Source: Azophilus sp965116165
GTDB lineage: Bacteria; Pseudomonadota; Gammaproteobacteria; Pseudomonadales; Azotimanducaceae
NCBI GenBank assembly: GCA_965116165.1
Contig: OZ220484.1
Span: forward strand, 806,001 to 870,000
Length of the DNA stretch: 64,000 nt
Direction of reading: 5' to 3'
Numbering within the stretch: the first letter of the stretch is position 1; each line of letters begins with the position of its first letter. A program made the translations under genes and the position numbers. This document shows positions 1 through 7,910 of the stretch, in pieces. A model generated the notes under the pieces. It did no database searches. It was given only the letters and a program-made list of their open reading frames with translations, and was not told the DNA's origin.

Positions 1-873
1 AAGGGCCTTGTCTGCGGCATCCACCGCCGCAACGGAATCCTCGCAATCCTGAATGGTGGTGACGGCGGATTCCAGGGTCACATCCTTTATGCCGGCCGGG
101 TGCGCGCGGCCCACATGGTGGTCGCGGTCAATCCGCAACTCGATGTGCAGGCCGTGATGGCGCAGCAGCACCGCGCCGGGCTCGCCGGCGTCGCCAACAT
201 GGCCGCGGAATTGCGCCGGATCCCGGAGCCCGGCATGGCGGCCGTCGGCGAGAACCGCTCGCAGGCTGCTGCCCCCGGCACCGGAGCCGATCCCGTACAG
301 GCGCACCTCCTTATGGCTGGCATCCTCAAGCGGCACCGTCCGATCCAGGAAGGTGGCGGCTTTCTCGATAACCAACTCGCCGCGCGCCGGGTTGTAGCTC
401 AATCCCTTCTCGCGGCCCGGCTCCTCCGGTATGACATCGGTGCCATAGAAGGCGTCGTAGAGGCTGCCCCAGCGCGCATTGGCGGCATTGAGGGCATAGC
501 GCGCGTTCATTACCGGCACGACGAGTTGCGGCCCGGCAAGCAACGCGATTTCCGGATCGACATTTTCCGTTTCAATGCGAAATGACGGCGGTTCGGGGAG
601 CAGATAGCCAATGTCCTTCAGGAAGGACTTATAGGCGGCGGGGTCGTGCGGACGCCCTTGCCGGTCGAGGTGCCACGCATCGATAAGCCGCTGCAGTTCG
701 TCCCGCCGAGCGAGAAGCGCCCGGTTCAGCGGCCCCAACTCGACGAGCGCGGCTTCGAAACCTCGCCAAAATGCGTCGAGTTCCACCCCGGTACCCGGCA
801 GCATTTCCTCGTCAACCAGCCGATCGATTTCCACGGCAACCCGAAGCCCGCCGCGCCGAGTTCTTTCCGACAT
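1..873 (-). CDS. glcB: Malate synthase G, N-terminal 291 residues (runs off the left edge)
   Basis: Condenses acetyl-CoA with glyoxylate to malate in the glyoxylate bypass or glycolate pathway, in the cytoplasm. The translation begins MSERTRRGG and contains malate synthase G hallmarks: PGTGVELDAFW near residue 26, then a long block with GPQLVVPVMNARYALNAAN and RWGSLYDAFYGTD, and finally TIQDCEDSVAAVDAADKAL at the window edge. The ATG at 873 follows an AAGGGGTG-like ribosome site. The enzyme is normally about 720 residues, so roughly 60 percent lies outside the window, including most active-site residues. The bypass fits a cell that lives on fatty acids or acetate, in line with the acyl-CoA and PHA genes further right. 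The frame is open throughout, with no sign of decay. Confidence 0.95.
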   Translation of the reverse strand, partial: MSERTRRGGLRVAVEIDRLVDEEMLPGTGVELDAFWRGFEAALVELGPLNRALLARRDELQRLIDAWHLDRQGRPHDPAAYKSFLKDIGYLLPEPPSFRIETENVDPEIALLAGPQLVVPVMNARYALNAANARWGSLYDAFYGTDVIPEEPGREKGLSYNPARGELVIEKAATFLDRTVPLEDASHKEVRLYGIGSGAGGSSLRAVLADGRHAGLRDPAQFRGHVGDAGEPGAVLLRHHGLHIELRIDRDHHVGRAHPAGIKDVTLESAVTTIQDCEDSVAAVDAADKAL

Positions 874-1160
874 GAGGCACCCCTTAAAAAGTGCGCGAGT
901 ATAACGGCTTGCTAGTAGTGGCTCAGTTTGAATTTTCAGCTCGTGACAGGCCGTGCTATCAAGAATGCTCGGCGAAGTTAGTTTTCAAACTCAGCCAGTA
1001 TCGGCTTGATTGTCGGGTGGTGTCGCGGTTTGAAATTTACCTTAACCCCCTGATAAGGAGCCGACAGATGAGTTGGAAGGGTCTACGTTGCTATGGGCAT
1101 TGAAGTATAACGATACAGTTCACTGTAATGATGCAGTCTGATAGGTTGTAGCTAAACCCC

Positions 1161-1182
1161 GTAATATTACAGTAGTGGAGGT
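1161..1182 (+). promoter_or_regulatory. Palindrome and strong ribosome site ahead of the antitoxin gene
   Basis: A perfect 10-base palindrome GTAATATTAC (1161-1170) lies just before GGAGGT (1177-1182), which is well placed for the ATG at 1187. A half-related TGTAAT lies about 40 bases upstream. Antitoxins of this kind usually repress their own operon, so the palindrome is a plausible operator. That role is inferred from position only. Confidence 0.35.
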
Positions 1183-1186
1183 GCAT

Positions 1187-1588
1187 ATGGCCGCTCGAGC
1201 CGAACAATTACTGCAACGTGGTTCCAGTGTCTCCAGTTCACTGCTGCCAGCGATTTTTACTATCTTCAGCCAGTGGCATTTGACCGTTACCCAGCAAATG
1301 ACCCTGCTGGGGCTCGGCAATGAGAAGACTCTCTACAACTGGAAGAGCCAACCGAAAAAAGCCAAGCTGACACGAGATCTACTGGAGCGGGCCAGCTATA
1401 TCCTAGGGATCTACAAATCCCTGCAAATCCTGTTGCCGGATGAGGCGCTGGCTGACCAGTGGCTGTCCACACCCAACGATAACCCGTTGTTCAACGGCAC
1501 CGCACCGCTGGATCGATTGCTGGCCGATCAGGTAGTGGATCTGGCCGAGGTGAGGAACTTTCTCGATGCGGAGCGGGGTGGTTGGTGA
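1187..1588 (+). CDS. MbcA/ParS/Xre-type antitoxin of a RES toxin module
   Basis: Likely antitoxin of a type II toxin-antitoxin pair. The 133-residue protein has an Xre-like helical N-terminal half (around LTVTQQMTLLGLGNEKTLYNW) and the short C-terminal toxin-binding domain typical of MbcA/ParS antitoxins (ALADQWLSTPNDNPLFNG, then PLDRLL and ending FLDAERGGW). I chose the ATG at 1187 over an upstream GTG at 1175 because GGAGGT sits five bases before it. The stop overlaps the start of the next gene (GTGA), the usual translational coupling of these pairs. The frame is intact although the toxin next to it is broken, so it may persist as an orphan or immunity gene. Confidence 0.8.
   Translation: MAARAEQLLQRGSSVSSSLLPAIFTIFSQWHLTVTQQMTLLGLGNEKTLYNWKSQPKKAKLTRDLLERASYILGIYKSLQILLPDEALADQWLSTPNDNPLFNGTAPLDRLLADQVVDLAEVRNFLDAERGGW
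1218..1235 (+). repeat. 18-bp direct repeat, left copy
   Basis: The sequence GTGGTTCCAGTGTCTCCA occurs here, inside the antitoxin gene, and again exactly at 4849-4866. An exact 18-mer pair is not expected by chance in 64 kb. The two copies bracket the toxin remnant, the transposase remnant and the TIR pair. Whether this is a recombination or attachment site is open. Confidence 0.45.
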
Positions 1589-1996
1589 TTGATATTGATG
1601 CCCTGCCTAGCAGCGAGGTCAACGAGTCTGTCTATCAGGTCATACCGTCACGCTATCCCCAGATCAACCTGTTCGAGCGCGTCTCCGATCCACAGGATTG
1701 GAATGTGCTCTATGAAGTGGAATCACTGACCAACCCTAGGCTTCGCGATGAGGTGGGGGATATTCGGCTGGTGCCTCCCTAAGACCGGGTCTACGGCACC
1801 GGTGCATCTTGGATCATGGCCACCTTTACCCATCCACTGGTCGATGGCCGTGGCGGTCGTTTCAATCGGGATTTCGGTATCTATTACTGCGCGGCCGATG
1901 ATGCGAGCCAAGGCACTTTCCAACGCCAATCATTGGCGGTATCTGCGTTACCATTATGCGAGCGGGTCGATTGTCAAGGTGGAACCTTTCCTTTGA
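1585..1996 (+). pseudogene. RES-domain toxin, inactivated by a nonsense codon and frame loss
   Basis: RES toxins degrade NAD+ and partner with MbcA/Xre antitoxins. The first 66 codons match the family well (YQVIPSRYPQINLFERV, LYEVESLTNPRLRDEVGDI, RLVPP). The frame then meets TAA at 1780-1782, where family members usually have PPEDRV. One base change (GAA to TAA) explains it, because reading resumes in the same frame with DRVYGTGASWIMATFTHP and GIYYCAAD. After about 1900 the RES-like sequence appears to move to another frame. The remnant is shorter than the usual 150-230 residues. With a nonsense codon plus a likely indel it is almost certainly dead. Confidence 0.8.
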
Positions 1997-2320
1997 AAAC
2001 AGATGATGAATCTTCTAAGCAGCCACGCAGGACTGTCGCTAGATATGTTGACGAAAGGGTTGAGCAATGAAACGCACAGCAATCCTTTTAGGGTCTATGT
2101 CTGTGACATGTCCCGCGAGTACTTTCATCGTTCTGTTTCCCTTCAGTTTATATCGATTATTCTGTTGGCCATTGGCGTCGGCCATTGTGTGTCCATTCGT
2201 CGGATTCAGCTCTCGAATTGAGGCTTCAAGCGCTTCTCTAATTATTGTACTTGTCCCGGCAGAGTGTCCCTGCACCGTTTACGTTTATCTTTGCGCTGGT
2301 GGAAAGTGGTATCACTGTCC

Positions 2321-2962
2321 TTAAATGAATGCGTCGTTTTGCTCGGCTTCTATTGCGGTTGCTCCGGTTGTCGGGGCTTTCATGGTTCCTTTTTGTTGTC
2401 GTTGCTTGTAATGGCTTTTATTTATCGGGCCTTTTGTCGTAGTTTGAATAGTACTTTCGGGACGACGCTTGTGCGGAACAGGATGTCTGTGTCCGCTATC
2501 TGCATATTGAATCTCGTCGATAGCGGCATCGAAAATCTTGCCGAGAAGCCGGGAATCCACTACCCAAAGGAGGGATTTAATTTTGTCGATGATGAGAGAA
2601 ATGATGTCGCTTTGGAGATATCTTACCTCGGTATCAAACATTTTTTCCTGCAGACTATCTAGCTCGCTCAGGATTTCCTCGTCGTGTTGGCACTCAAGGG
2701 CAATGGTGAAGGATTCCGCCTCTTCAAGGGCAATAGAAAAAGACTTGGCTTCCCAATCCCAGTACTCGCGAACGACGGCATTGACGAACTTATGGACGAT
2801 ATTGGTCTCATTGAGTAGATAATCTCGGTTTAGTAGATCCTGCAGTTCTTGAAACATCGCCCTGTTGGCAACATCTTGCAATATTGCCCTTGCCTCTGTT
2901 TGACGAAATGCGTAGATTGAACACATACGTGCTAGTCTACTGATTTTATTGGCCCCGTGCAT
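2321..2962 (-). CDS. Hypothetical protein, mostly helical
   Basis: I do not recognise this 213-residue reading frame. The first 150 residues look like a real, charged, helical protein (ILQDVANRAMFQELQDLLNR, FTIALECQHDEEILSELDSL, IISLIIDKIKSLLWVVDSRLL). The last 60 residues are low-complexity and rich in H, P, T and K, so the true C-terminus may be altered or the frame fused to non-coding sequence. No membrane span or catalytic motif is visible. It lies between a dead RES toxin and a dead transposase, in an AT-richer patch suggesting acquired DNA. The region 1997-2320 beside it holds no gene I can support. A small ORF or a spurious frame are both possible. Confidence 0.4.
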   Translation of the reverse strand: MHGANKISRLARMCSIYAFRQTEARAILQDVANRAMFQELQDLLNRDYLLNETNIVHKFVNAVVREYWDWEAKSFSIALEEAESFTIALECQHDEEILSELDSLQEKMFDTEVRYLQSDIISLIIDKIKSLLWVVDSRLLGKIFDAAIDEIQYADSGHRHPVPHKRRPESTIQTTTKGPINKSHYKQRQQKGTMKAPTTGATAIEAEQNDAFI

Positions 2963-3099
2963 CTGGTGTGCTGGATTACCTTAATTCCTTGATTAAGAAA
3001 CCAGTGGATTTCGCGGAAAGTCCACCCGGTGCGGGTCTTGTGTGCAAAAATAGAACCTGCGAAAAACTCACCCGGCGGGTGTATTTTGAAGAAGCGCAG

Positions 3100-3730
3100 G
3101 ACACGGTTCCGGTCGACCGCGGGGAAGCGGCGGATTCCTCCCCCGAAGGTGGGGCTCGAGTTCACGGACCTCGACCCGGCCGCCTTTGAAGGAGCCTCCA
3201 TCTTGGCCCGGACCGCACGACGGTTCAGGCTGTTCGAACTGCTGGACTAGGCGGTTTCCGTGAAGGTCTGCAACCGCGGCGCCTCCGACGCGGAGATGCT
3301 GTGGGCCATCATCAAGTTGCTAGCCCGGGGCCATGGGATGCTGTCCGACCTAGACGTACTGCGCACCGATACGGTGGTGCACACCCTGCTCGGGCTGCGC
3401 CATGTTCCCGGGGCACTCTAAGCGGGGGAGTGGCTGGCCCACCTCGCGGCCGCCGACGGGAGTCTCTGGGAAGCGGCCGCGTAGTTCGCCGGGCGCGTGG
3501 CACCCACCATCGCTTTCCCACGGGGTCGAGTCCGTGGGCTATGTGCCGCTGTTCATCGACGCGACCGGCATCAAGGTAGACGGAGTGCTGTTCGAGCGGG
3601 TGCGCCGGAACTACGAGGGGAATCGCGGCTACTGGCCGCACACAACGTTTCTGGGTGGTCTGTGGTCGGCGGGGCAGTAGCAGCCCGGCGGGGGCAGGCG
3701 CTCGTCCCCATGTTGGGAATCGCCCGCCTC
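3100..3730 (+). pseudogene. IS1380-family transposase remnant
   Basis: Conceptual translation across frames gives transposase-like text: PPKVGLEFTDLDPAAFEGA, SDAEMLWAIIKLLARGHGML, HTLLGLRHVPGAL, LFIDATGIKVDGVLFE and NYEGNRGYWPHTTFLGGLW. The F-I-D-A-T-G-I block and the following G-Y-W-x-H-x-x-F-x-G-G-L-W resemble the catalytic core of IS1380-type DDE transposases. The frame is interrupted by in-frame stops (near 3248, 3420 and 3483) and at least one frameshift, and the C-terminal third is missing. GC content is well above the flanks. The element is dead. It abuts the reading frame starting at 3734 and may have brought or disrupted it. Confidence 0.7.
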
Positions 3731-3733
3731 TAG

Positions 3734-3994
3734 GCGGCGGGTGCCCAAATCCCGTCCACCGAACCCCGGAAAATCCGGGCCTCCAGAGCGGCTGGGTTTC
3801 CCTCGACACCGAAATCGCCAACAACCGGCGTCATATATCGTCCCGGCGATGCTTATCAAGGGATCAGGGTATTTGTTGACAACGCTGAACTCGCACAGGC
3901 CTACCTTATCTCTTTCGACGATGGTAACCTGCAGCCATGGCAGATGAACCTCAGAAAATGGTTGGCCATCTGTCGATGGTGCAAGATGTCGTGA
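3734..3994 (+). pseudogene. Fragment of a small unknown protein (TTGVIYR-x-GDAYQ family), no start codon
   Basis: The open frame contains ASRAAGFPSTPKSPTTGVIY, then RPGDAYQGI and VDNAELAQAYLISFDDG. It aligns with the small protein encoded at 49173-49454 on the other strand, which has ASRVAVPPLAPGLRTTGVIY and RSGDAYQEI. DNA identity is also obvious over about 90 bases. No ATG, GTG or TTG precedes it after the in-frame stop at 3731, so it has probably lost its 5' end to the transposase scar. It ends about 60 bases inside the following membrane-protein gene, the same kind of overlap seen at 49 kb. Function unknown. Confidence 0.5.
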
Positions 3995-4353
3995 CGCGCA
4001 TGGCGGGCAACAGCGCACAGATGAAAACATGGGCCGTCTCGCTGGTCACCGCAGCCTTCGTTTTCTCGGGGCTATCTGAAAATCCGCACTGGCTAGTCGG
4101 TATTGGTGGTTGCATCCCGGTTATAGCTTTCTGGACGATGGACGCCAAATATCTTCATCTTGAACGATGCTACATAAAGCTTTACGAGGCCATCGTGGCC
4201 GGAGCGACAGTCGCACCGTTCGATCTGAATTACCGACCTCATGCCACCACGGTCGATTCTGTCTGGAGGATTGCATGGTCTTGGTCCGTCTGCAGATTTT
4301 ACATTGCTCTTTTAACAATCATGCTCATCCTATTAGCAATTCTCGCAACGTAG
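3937..4353 (+). CDS. Small three-helix membrane protein paired with a TIR protein
   Basis: A 138-residue integral membrane protein. Residues 1-30 form an amphipathic helix (MVGHLSMVQDVVTRMAGNSA). Two closely spaced hydrophobic spans follow at about 31-48 and 51-68 (WAVSLVTAAFVFSG and VGIGGCIPVIAFWTMDA), then a cytosolic stretch and a third span at the very C-terminus (FYIALLTIMLILLAILAT). The overall pattern resembles small membrane proteins that often neighbour TIR or other conflict-system genes. Ten bases separate its stop from the GTG of the TIR gene, so the two are surely co-transcribed. A membrane-permeabilising effector role would fit but is inference. No enzyme motif is visible. Confidence 0.7.
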   Translation: MADEPQKMVGHLSMVQDVVTRMAGNSAQMKTWAVSLVTAAFVFSGLSENPHWLVGIGGCIPVIAFWTMDAKYLHLERCYIKLYEAIVAGATVAPFDLNYRPHATTVDSVWRIAWSWSVCRFYIALLTIMLILLAILAT

Positions 4354-4363
4354 GAAAAGCATT

Positions 4364-4804
4364 GTGGCGCGCACAGTTTTCTTCAGTTTCCGGTACCGTC
4401 ATGTCTTCCGGGTTAATCAGATCAGATCCATTCCGAATATCACTGGCGTTGCGTCTGCCGGATTTAAAGATGCATCTCTCTGGGAAAGCACGAAAAATAA
4501 GGAATCCAAGATTAGGAGAATGATCGACAAAGCCCTGAAAGGGACATCTGTGACAATCGTTTGCATTACCTATGGAATCAGCCAAAGGAAATGGATTAAT
4601 TACGAAATCGATGAATCACTGGAACGCGGTAACGGTCTCTTGGGCATTCACCTCCACGAAGTCTATGATGGAGCTCAGCCGGATAACCGAAAAGGAGTAC
4701 CTCCCCAACAGATCAAAACCAACGGATTCAAAGTTTACAGGTACACAGACCATATTACCCTTGCTCGTCACATTGAAGAGGCTGCAAACTTAGCTGGTCG
4801 GTAA
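4364..4804 (+). CDS. TIR-like domain protein of the DUF1863/ThsB type
   Basis: A 146-residue single-domain protein. It starts RTVFFSFRYRHVFRVNQIR, the typical opening of the MTH538-type TIR-like fold, followed by FKDASLWES, KIRRMIDKALKGTSVTIVCI and KWINYEIDESLERGNGLLGI. The W-I-x-Y-E-I-x-E-S block holds the glutamate expected in the nucleotide-binding pocket. In Thoeris, ThsB proteins of this family sense phage and make an NAD-derived signal for ThsA. No ThsA is present here; the only partner is the membrane protein just upstream. The GTG at 4364 follows AGGAAAA. The gene is intact although everything to its left is decayed, which suggests selection or recent arrival. Confidence 0.8.
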   Translation: MARTVFFSFRYRHVFRVNQIRSIPNITGVASAGFKDASLWESTKNKESKIRRMIDKALKGTSVTIVCITYGISQRKWINYEIDESLERGNGLLGIHLHEVYDGAQPDNRKGVPPQQIKTNGFKVYRYTDHITLARHIEEAANLAGR

Positions 4805-4848
4805 GTTGATGGGGCCTTACAGAAACACGATGGCAGATGTTCCCCGCA

Positions 4849-4866
4849 GTGGTTCCAGTGTCTCCA
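4849..4866 (+). repeat. 18-bp direct repeat, right copy
   Basis: Exact second copy of the 18-mer at 1218-1235. It lies in the gap between the TIR gene and the acyl-CoA dehydrogenase gene, and so could mark the right edge of the accessory patch. Confidence 0.45.
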
Positions 4867-4947
4867 CTGCACCAATATTTGACGGTTTCGTGACAAACAG
4901 GTATCAAGTCGCCTGTTTTGTAAGGCCAGACATCAAGGGCAATTTGA

Positions 4948-6150
4948 ATGGATATCGCGTTCAGCCGGGAAGACGAGGCGTTCCGCGACGAGGTGCGGAC
5001 GTTTCTTGACGAGAAGCTAACACCATCAATGCGCGAGGCCGCAGCCCGCACAACCACCGTGTTTGCGGACAAGGAACTGGCCATGGCCTGGCAGAGGATT
5101 CTGGTCGACAAGGGCTGGGCCGTGCCGTCCTGGCCCGTGGAGTACGGCGGCACCGGCTGGACGGCGACACAGAAATACATATTCTCCGAGGAGACCGCCC
5201 GGGCGGGCGCGCCCGGACTGATTCCGTTGGGTCTACGGATGCTGGCCCCGGTATTATTCAAATACGGCACCGAGGCGCAGAAATCCCACTATCTGCCAAA
5301 AATGCTCTCCGGCGAGCATTACTGGTGTCAGGGATATTCCGAACCCGGCTCCGGCTCGGACCTCTCCAGCCTCAAGTTGGCCGCGGTCGCGGACGGCAAC
5401 GACTACATTTTGAACGGCTCGAAAATCTGGACGACCCACGCTCAATTCGCCGACCACATCTTCTGCCTGGTGCGCACCGACCCAACGGGCAAGCCGCAGC
5501 ACGGCATCACTTTTCTGCTCGTCTCCATGGACGCGCCGGGCATCGAAGTCGAGCCCATCATCACCCTGGCCGCCGACCACGAGGTCAATCAGGTGTTCTT
5601 CGACAATGTGCGCGTACCGCAATCCAACCGCGTCGGCCCCGAGCACCAGGGCTGGACGGTGGCGAAATACCTCTTGGAGTTTGAGCGGGGCGGTGGCGGC
5701 GCGGCGGTGCGTCTACAGGTTTCCCTCGATCATCTGAAAGCCATAGCCCAGGCCGAATCTCAAAACGGGACGCCGCTGTGGGACAACCTTGGATTCCGCG
5801 CCCGGGTGAGCACTCTGGAAATCCGCACCCAGGCACTGCAACTCGCCGAACACCGCACCCTTGCGCGCCTGTCGCGAGGCGCATCGCCCGGCCCAGAGTC
5901 CTCGCTCGCGAAGAATGTGTCGGTTGAAATCGATCAGGGAATCAACGAGTTAAAACTAGAAGCCGTGCAGTACCACAGCATACCCCACGCCAACCTCATC
6001 TCCATGAACGGCTACAACGAACCCTGGGTGGGGCCGGATTATGCGGAAACAGTTACCGCCCGCTACCTGAACTCCCGCGCCGCTTCGATTTATGGCGGCG
6101 CCAGGGAAGTGCAAAAGAACATCATCGCCAAGGTTGTGTTGGGGCTATAG
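4948..6150 (+). CDS. Acyl-CoA dehydrogenase
   Basis: A flavoenzyme that introduces an alpha-beta double bond into an acyl-CoA and passes electrons to electron-transfer flavoprotein. The 400-residue length is typical. It opens MDIAFSREDEAFRDEVRTFL, then has the FAD/substrate signature (WCQGYSEPGSGSDLSSL), the LNGSKIWTTHAQFADH block and a C-terminal cofactor-contact region (ASIYGGAREVQKNIIA). The subfamily resembles FadE-type enzymes acting on sterol side chains or branched substrates, but the substrate cannot be read from sequence. It is the first gene of the catabolic block and converges with the LLM oxidoreductase only 11 bases beyond its stop. No damage is visible. Confidence 0.9.
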   Translation: MDIAFSREDEAFRDEVRTFLDEKLTPSMREAAARTTTVFADKELAMAWQRILVDKGWAVPSWPVEYGGTGWTATQKYIFSEETARAGAPGLIPLGLRMLAPVLFKYGTEAQKSHYLPKMLSGEHYWCQGYSEPGSGSDLSSLKLAAVADGNDYILNGSKIWTTHAQFADHIFCLVRTDPTGKPQHGITFLLVSMDAPGIEVEPIITLAADHEVNQVFFDNVRVPQSNRVGPEHQGWTVAKYLLEFERGGGGAAVRLQVSLDHLKAIAQAESQNGTPLWDNLGFRARVSTLEIRTQALQLAEHRTLARLSRGASPGPESSLAKNVSVEIDQGINELKLEAVQYHSIPHANLISMNGYNEPWVGPDYAETVTARYLNSRAASIYGGAREVQKNIIAKVVLGL

Positions 6151-6161
6151 CCGATTGGCTC

Positions 6162-7127
6162 CTATTTTCCCGCCAGCCGCTCGACCACGGGAGCAAAGGC
6201 ATCCATGGTATCCGCACCGACGGTGACATAGGAAATCCCGAACAGCTCCCGGCGCCGTTCGAGTTTGTCGCAAATCGCGTCGACACTGCCGATCAGGGCG
6301 TGCGGGTGGTGCACCATGTCCGCCTCATCCACGCCAAACATCTGCGCAAAACCGGCGAGTACCGGGGCGGGGTCGTCCATCACAACGGTGAAATAGGCAC
6401 CGATTTCAATTTCCAAGTCGTCGAAACGAGCACCCGCGCCCTCTCGAACCCAACGCAGCTTCTTGCGGGTTTCGTCCTCGGTGGACATCCGCACCCCGTC
6501 CGGACCAATGACGCCGGCGCGGTTATTGAAATTGAGGCTGACAATATCGGCCTCGCGGCCCGCCAGGCGCAGCACACGCGGGCTGCCGCCGCCAATCATG
6601 ATGGGTGGCTTTGAAATCGGCTTCGGCAGGCCCTCGAAGTCGTGCCAGGAAAGGGTGGCGTTCTCGACATTGGTGTGGCCCTCACCGCGAAACGCCTTGG
6701 CCCCCTCGATGACATCCGCCAACCGGTCGATACGCTGCGCGGGCGGATCGAGAGGAATACCGACCGCCTCGTATTCGTCCTTGAGCCATCCCGCGCCCAA
6801 GCCAAACTCAAGGCGTCCACCCGATAGCATGTCGATGGTCATGGCGGATTTCACCAGCACCACCGGGTTGTGGTAGTCGATGCAAAACACCCGGCAACCG
6901 ATGCGAATGGTGTTCGTGACAGCCGCCGCATAGGCCATGGCCGGAATAGCGGCGAGGTTTTGCACCGGATGATTTGACTTCTCCAACGCCGGCCCCGGGC
7001 CAAGCAAATGATCGGCCAGATGGAAGGCGGAATACCCCAGGGCTTCCGCCCGGCGCACCTGGTCGGCCCAATCCTCGGCGCTCTCGGCGTTGAACGACTG
7101 CACCCCGAACCGGAACGGGTTGTTCAT
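6162..7127 (-). CDS. LLM-class (luciferase-like) oxidoreductase, F420-type
   Basis: A 321-residue TIM-barrel oxidoreductase of the bacterial luciferase superfamily. Characteristic segments are FRFGVQSFNAESAEDWADQV at the N-terminus, GYSAFHLADHLLGPGPALE, LSGGRLEFGLGAGWLKDEYE and GGGSPRVLRLAGREADIVSL. The subgroup is usually annotated F420-dependent, but FMN use is equally possible in Pseudomonadota. I took ATG 7127 (MNNPFRFG); a further-upstream TTG at 7148 would overlap the ThuA gene before it. It is the last gene of a tight minus-strand run (SDR, ThuA, LLM) with near-zero spacing, so it probably acts on the same small-molecule pathway as the SDR and Rieske oxygenase. Confidence 0.85.
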   Translation of the reverse strand: MNNPFRFGVQSFNAESAEDWADQVRRAEALGYSAFHLADHLLGPGPALEKSNHPVQNLAAIPAMAYAAAVTNTIRIGCRVFCIDYHNPVVLVKSAMTIDMLSGGRLEFGLGAGWLKDEYEAVGIPLDPPAQRIDRLADVIEGAKAFRGEGHTNVENATLSWHDFEGLPKPISKPPIMIGGGSPRVLRLAGREADIVSLNFNNRAGVIGPDGVRMSTEDETRKKLRWVREGAGARFDDLEIEIGAYFTVVMDDPAPVLAGFAQMFGVDEADMVHHPHALIGSVDAICDKLERRRELFGISYVTVGADTMDAFAPVVERLAGK

Positions 7128-7137
7128 GTTTTCGCGG

Positions 7138-7902
7138 TCAGGCCGCAATCCGGTCCGCGCAGTAGCGGATGCCGCGTCTCAGCAGCTCGTAGTACTCCTC
7201 GCGCTCCCAACTACCGCGCTCAATCACCGGGTAGTAGTCCACCAGCGGCTGCATGTCGTAGTGCCCGCGGCAATGGCCCAGGTTGAGGTAGAGCACCTCC
7301 CCGTCGCCCACCTTGTTGATGTAGTAGACGGGGCGTGGCCTGTCCTCTTCCCAGTTGGCAGCCCCACCCTCCACGAAAGGCGAGGCGTCACCCGTGAAGT
7401 GTGTCTTCAGCAGCACATGCAAGGCACCGTGCTCTCGGCAAAGATACAGCTCGTCGTCGGTTTCGAACTCGTCGATGCCCCGCACCAGCTCGTGGTCCGG
7501 ATCCGCCGCCGTCACCTTGAACGGCTGAATCGGCGGATGCGCCAGGAACTGGCTGCCCAGGGTTTCCATAAGAACCGGTGCAAGCGCCGGGGTATCGACG
7601 CGCCCATCCTCAAGGAAACGCAGAATGGCGTTGGTGCCATGCAGCGCAAACCACCGCTTGCCCGAGGTGACATAGGCGCGCAAGGCCACCTGCTCTTCGT
7701 CCGTTGGCACCAGATCGCAGGTATAGGTGATCAGAAAATCCGACTCGCCAATCGACTCCAAGTCGTGGTAATCCGCCGCGACCCGCACCCGGACGCGCTC
7801 GTCTTCCGCCAAAAGTTTCAGTAGTTCAAGGCGCGCATAGTCGATGTCGTGGTATTTGCCGGCGGCCACCATATAGACATTGACGGTTCTGTGTTCGCTC
7901 AT
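7138..7902 (-). CDS. ThuA-like domain protein
   Basis: A 254-residue protein of the ThuA (trehalose-utilisation) fold, a class I glutamine-amidotransferase-like domain whose biochemical role is not settled. Visible signature regions are VYMVAAGKYHDIDYARLELL, the FALHGTNAILRFLEDG block, PFKVTAADPDHELVRGIDEF with DELYLCREH, and the C-terminal GDGEVLYLNLGHCRGHYD. It lies eight bases downstream of the SDR gene and 10 bases upstream of the LLM gene. A second, shortened ThuA-like gene occurs at 10539-11018 on the same strand, so the locus has two paralogues flanking the Rieske oxygenase. Confidence 0.85.
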   Translation of the reverse strand: MSEHRTVNVYMVAAGKYHDIDYARLELLKLLAEDERVRVRVAADYHDLESIGESDFLITYTCDLVPTDEEQVALRAYVTSGKRWFALHGTNAILRFLEDGRVDTPALAPVLMETLGSQFLAHPPIQPFKVTAADPDHELVRGIDEFETDDELYLCREHGALHVLLKTHFTGDASPFVEGGAANWEEDRPRPVYYINKVGDGEVLYLNLGHCRGHYDMQPLVDYYPVIERGSWEREEYYELLRRGIRYCADRIAA

Positions 7903-7910
7903 GGCTCGGC

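Noticed and set aside
100..915. Plus-strand frames over the first kilobase
   Set aside because: They are antisense shadows of the malate synthase G gene, whose minus-strand translation matches its family throughout.
2067..2324. A plus-strand frame with a signal-peptide-like hydrophobic start
   Set aside because: No family-like sequence, poor context, and competing weak frames on the other strand. Treated as non-coding.
3937..4804. A standard Thoeris system
   Set aside because: No ThsA (SIR2/SLOG or Macro-type) gene is present; the only neighbour is a small membrane protein without those domains.
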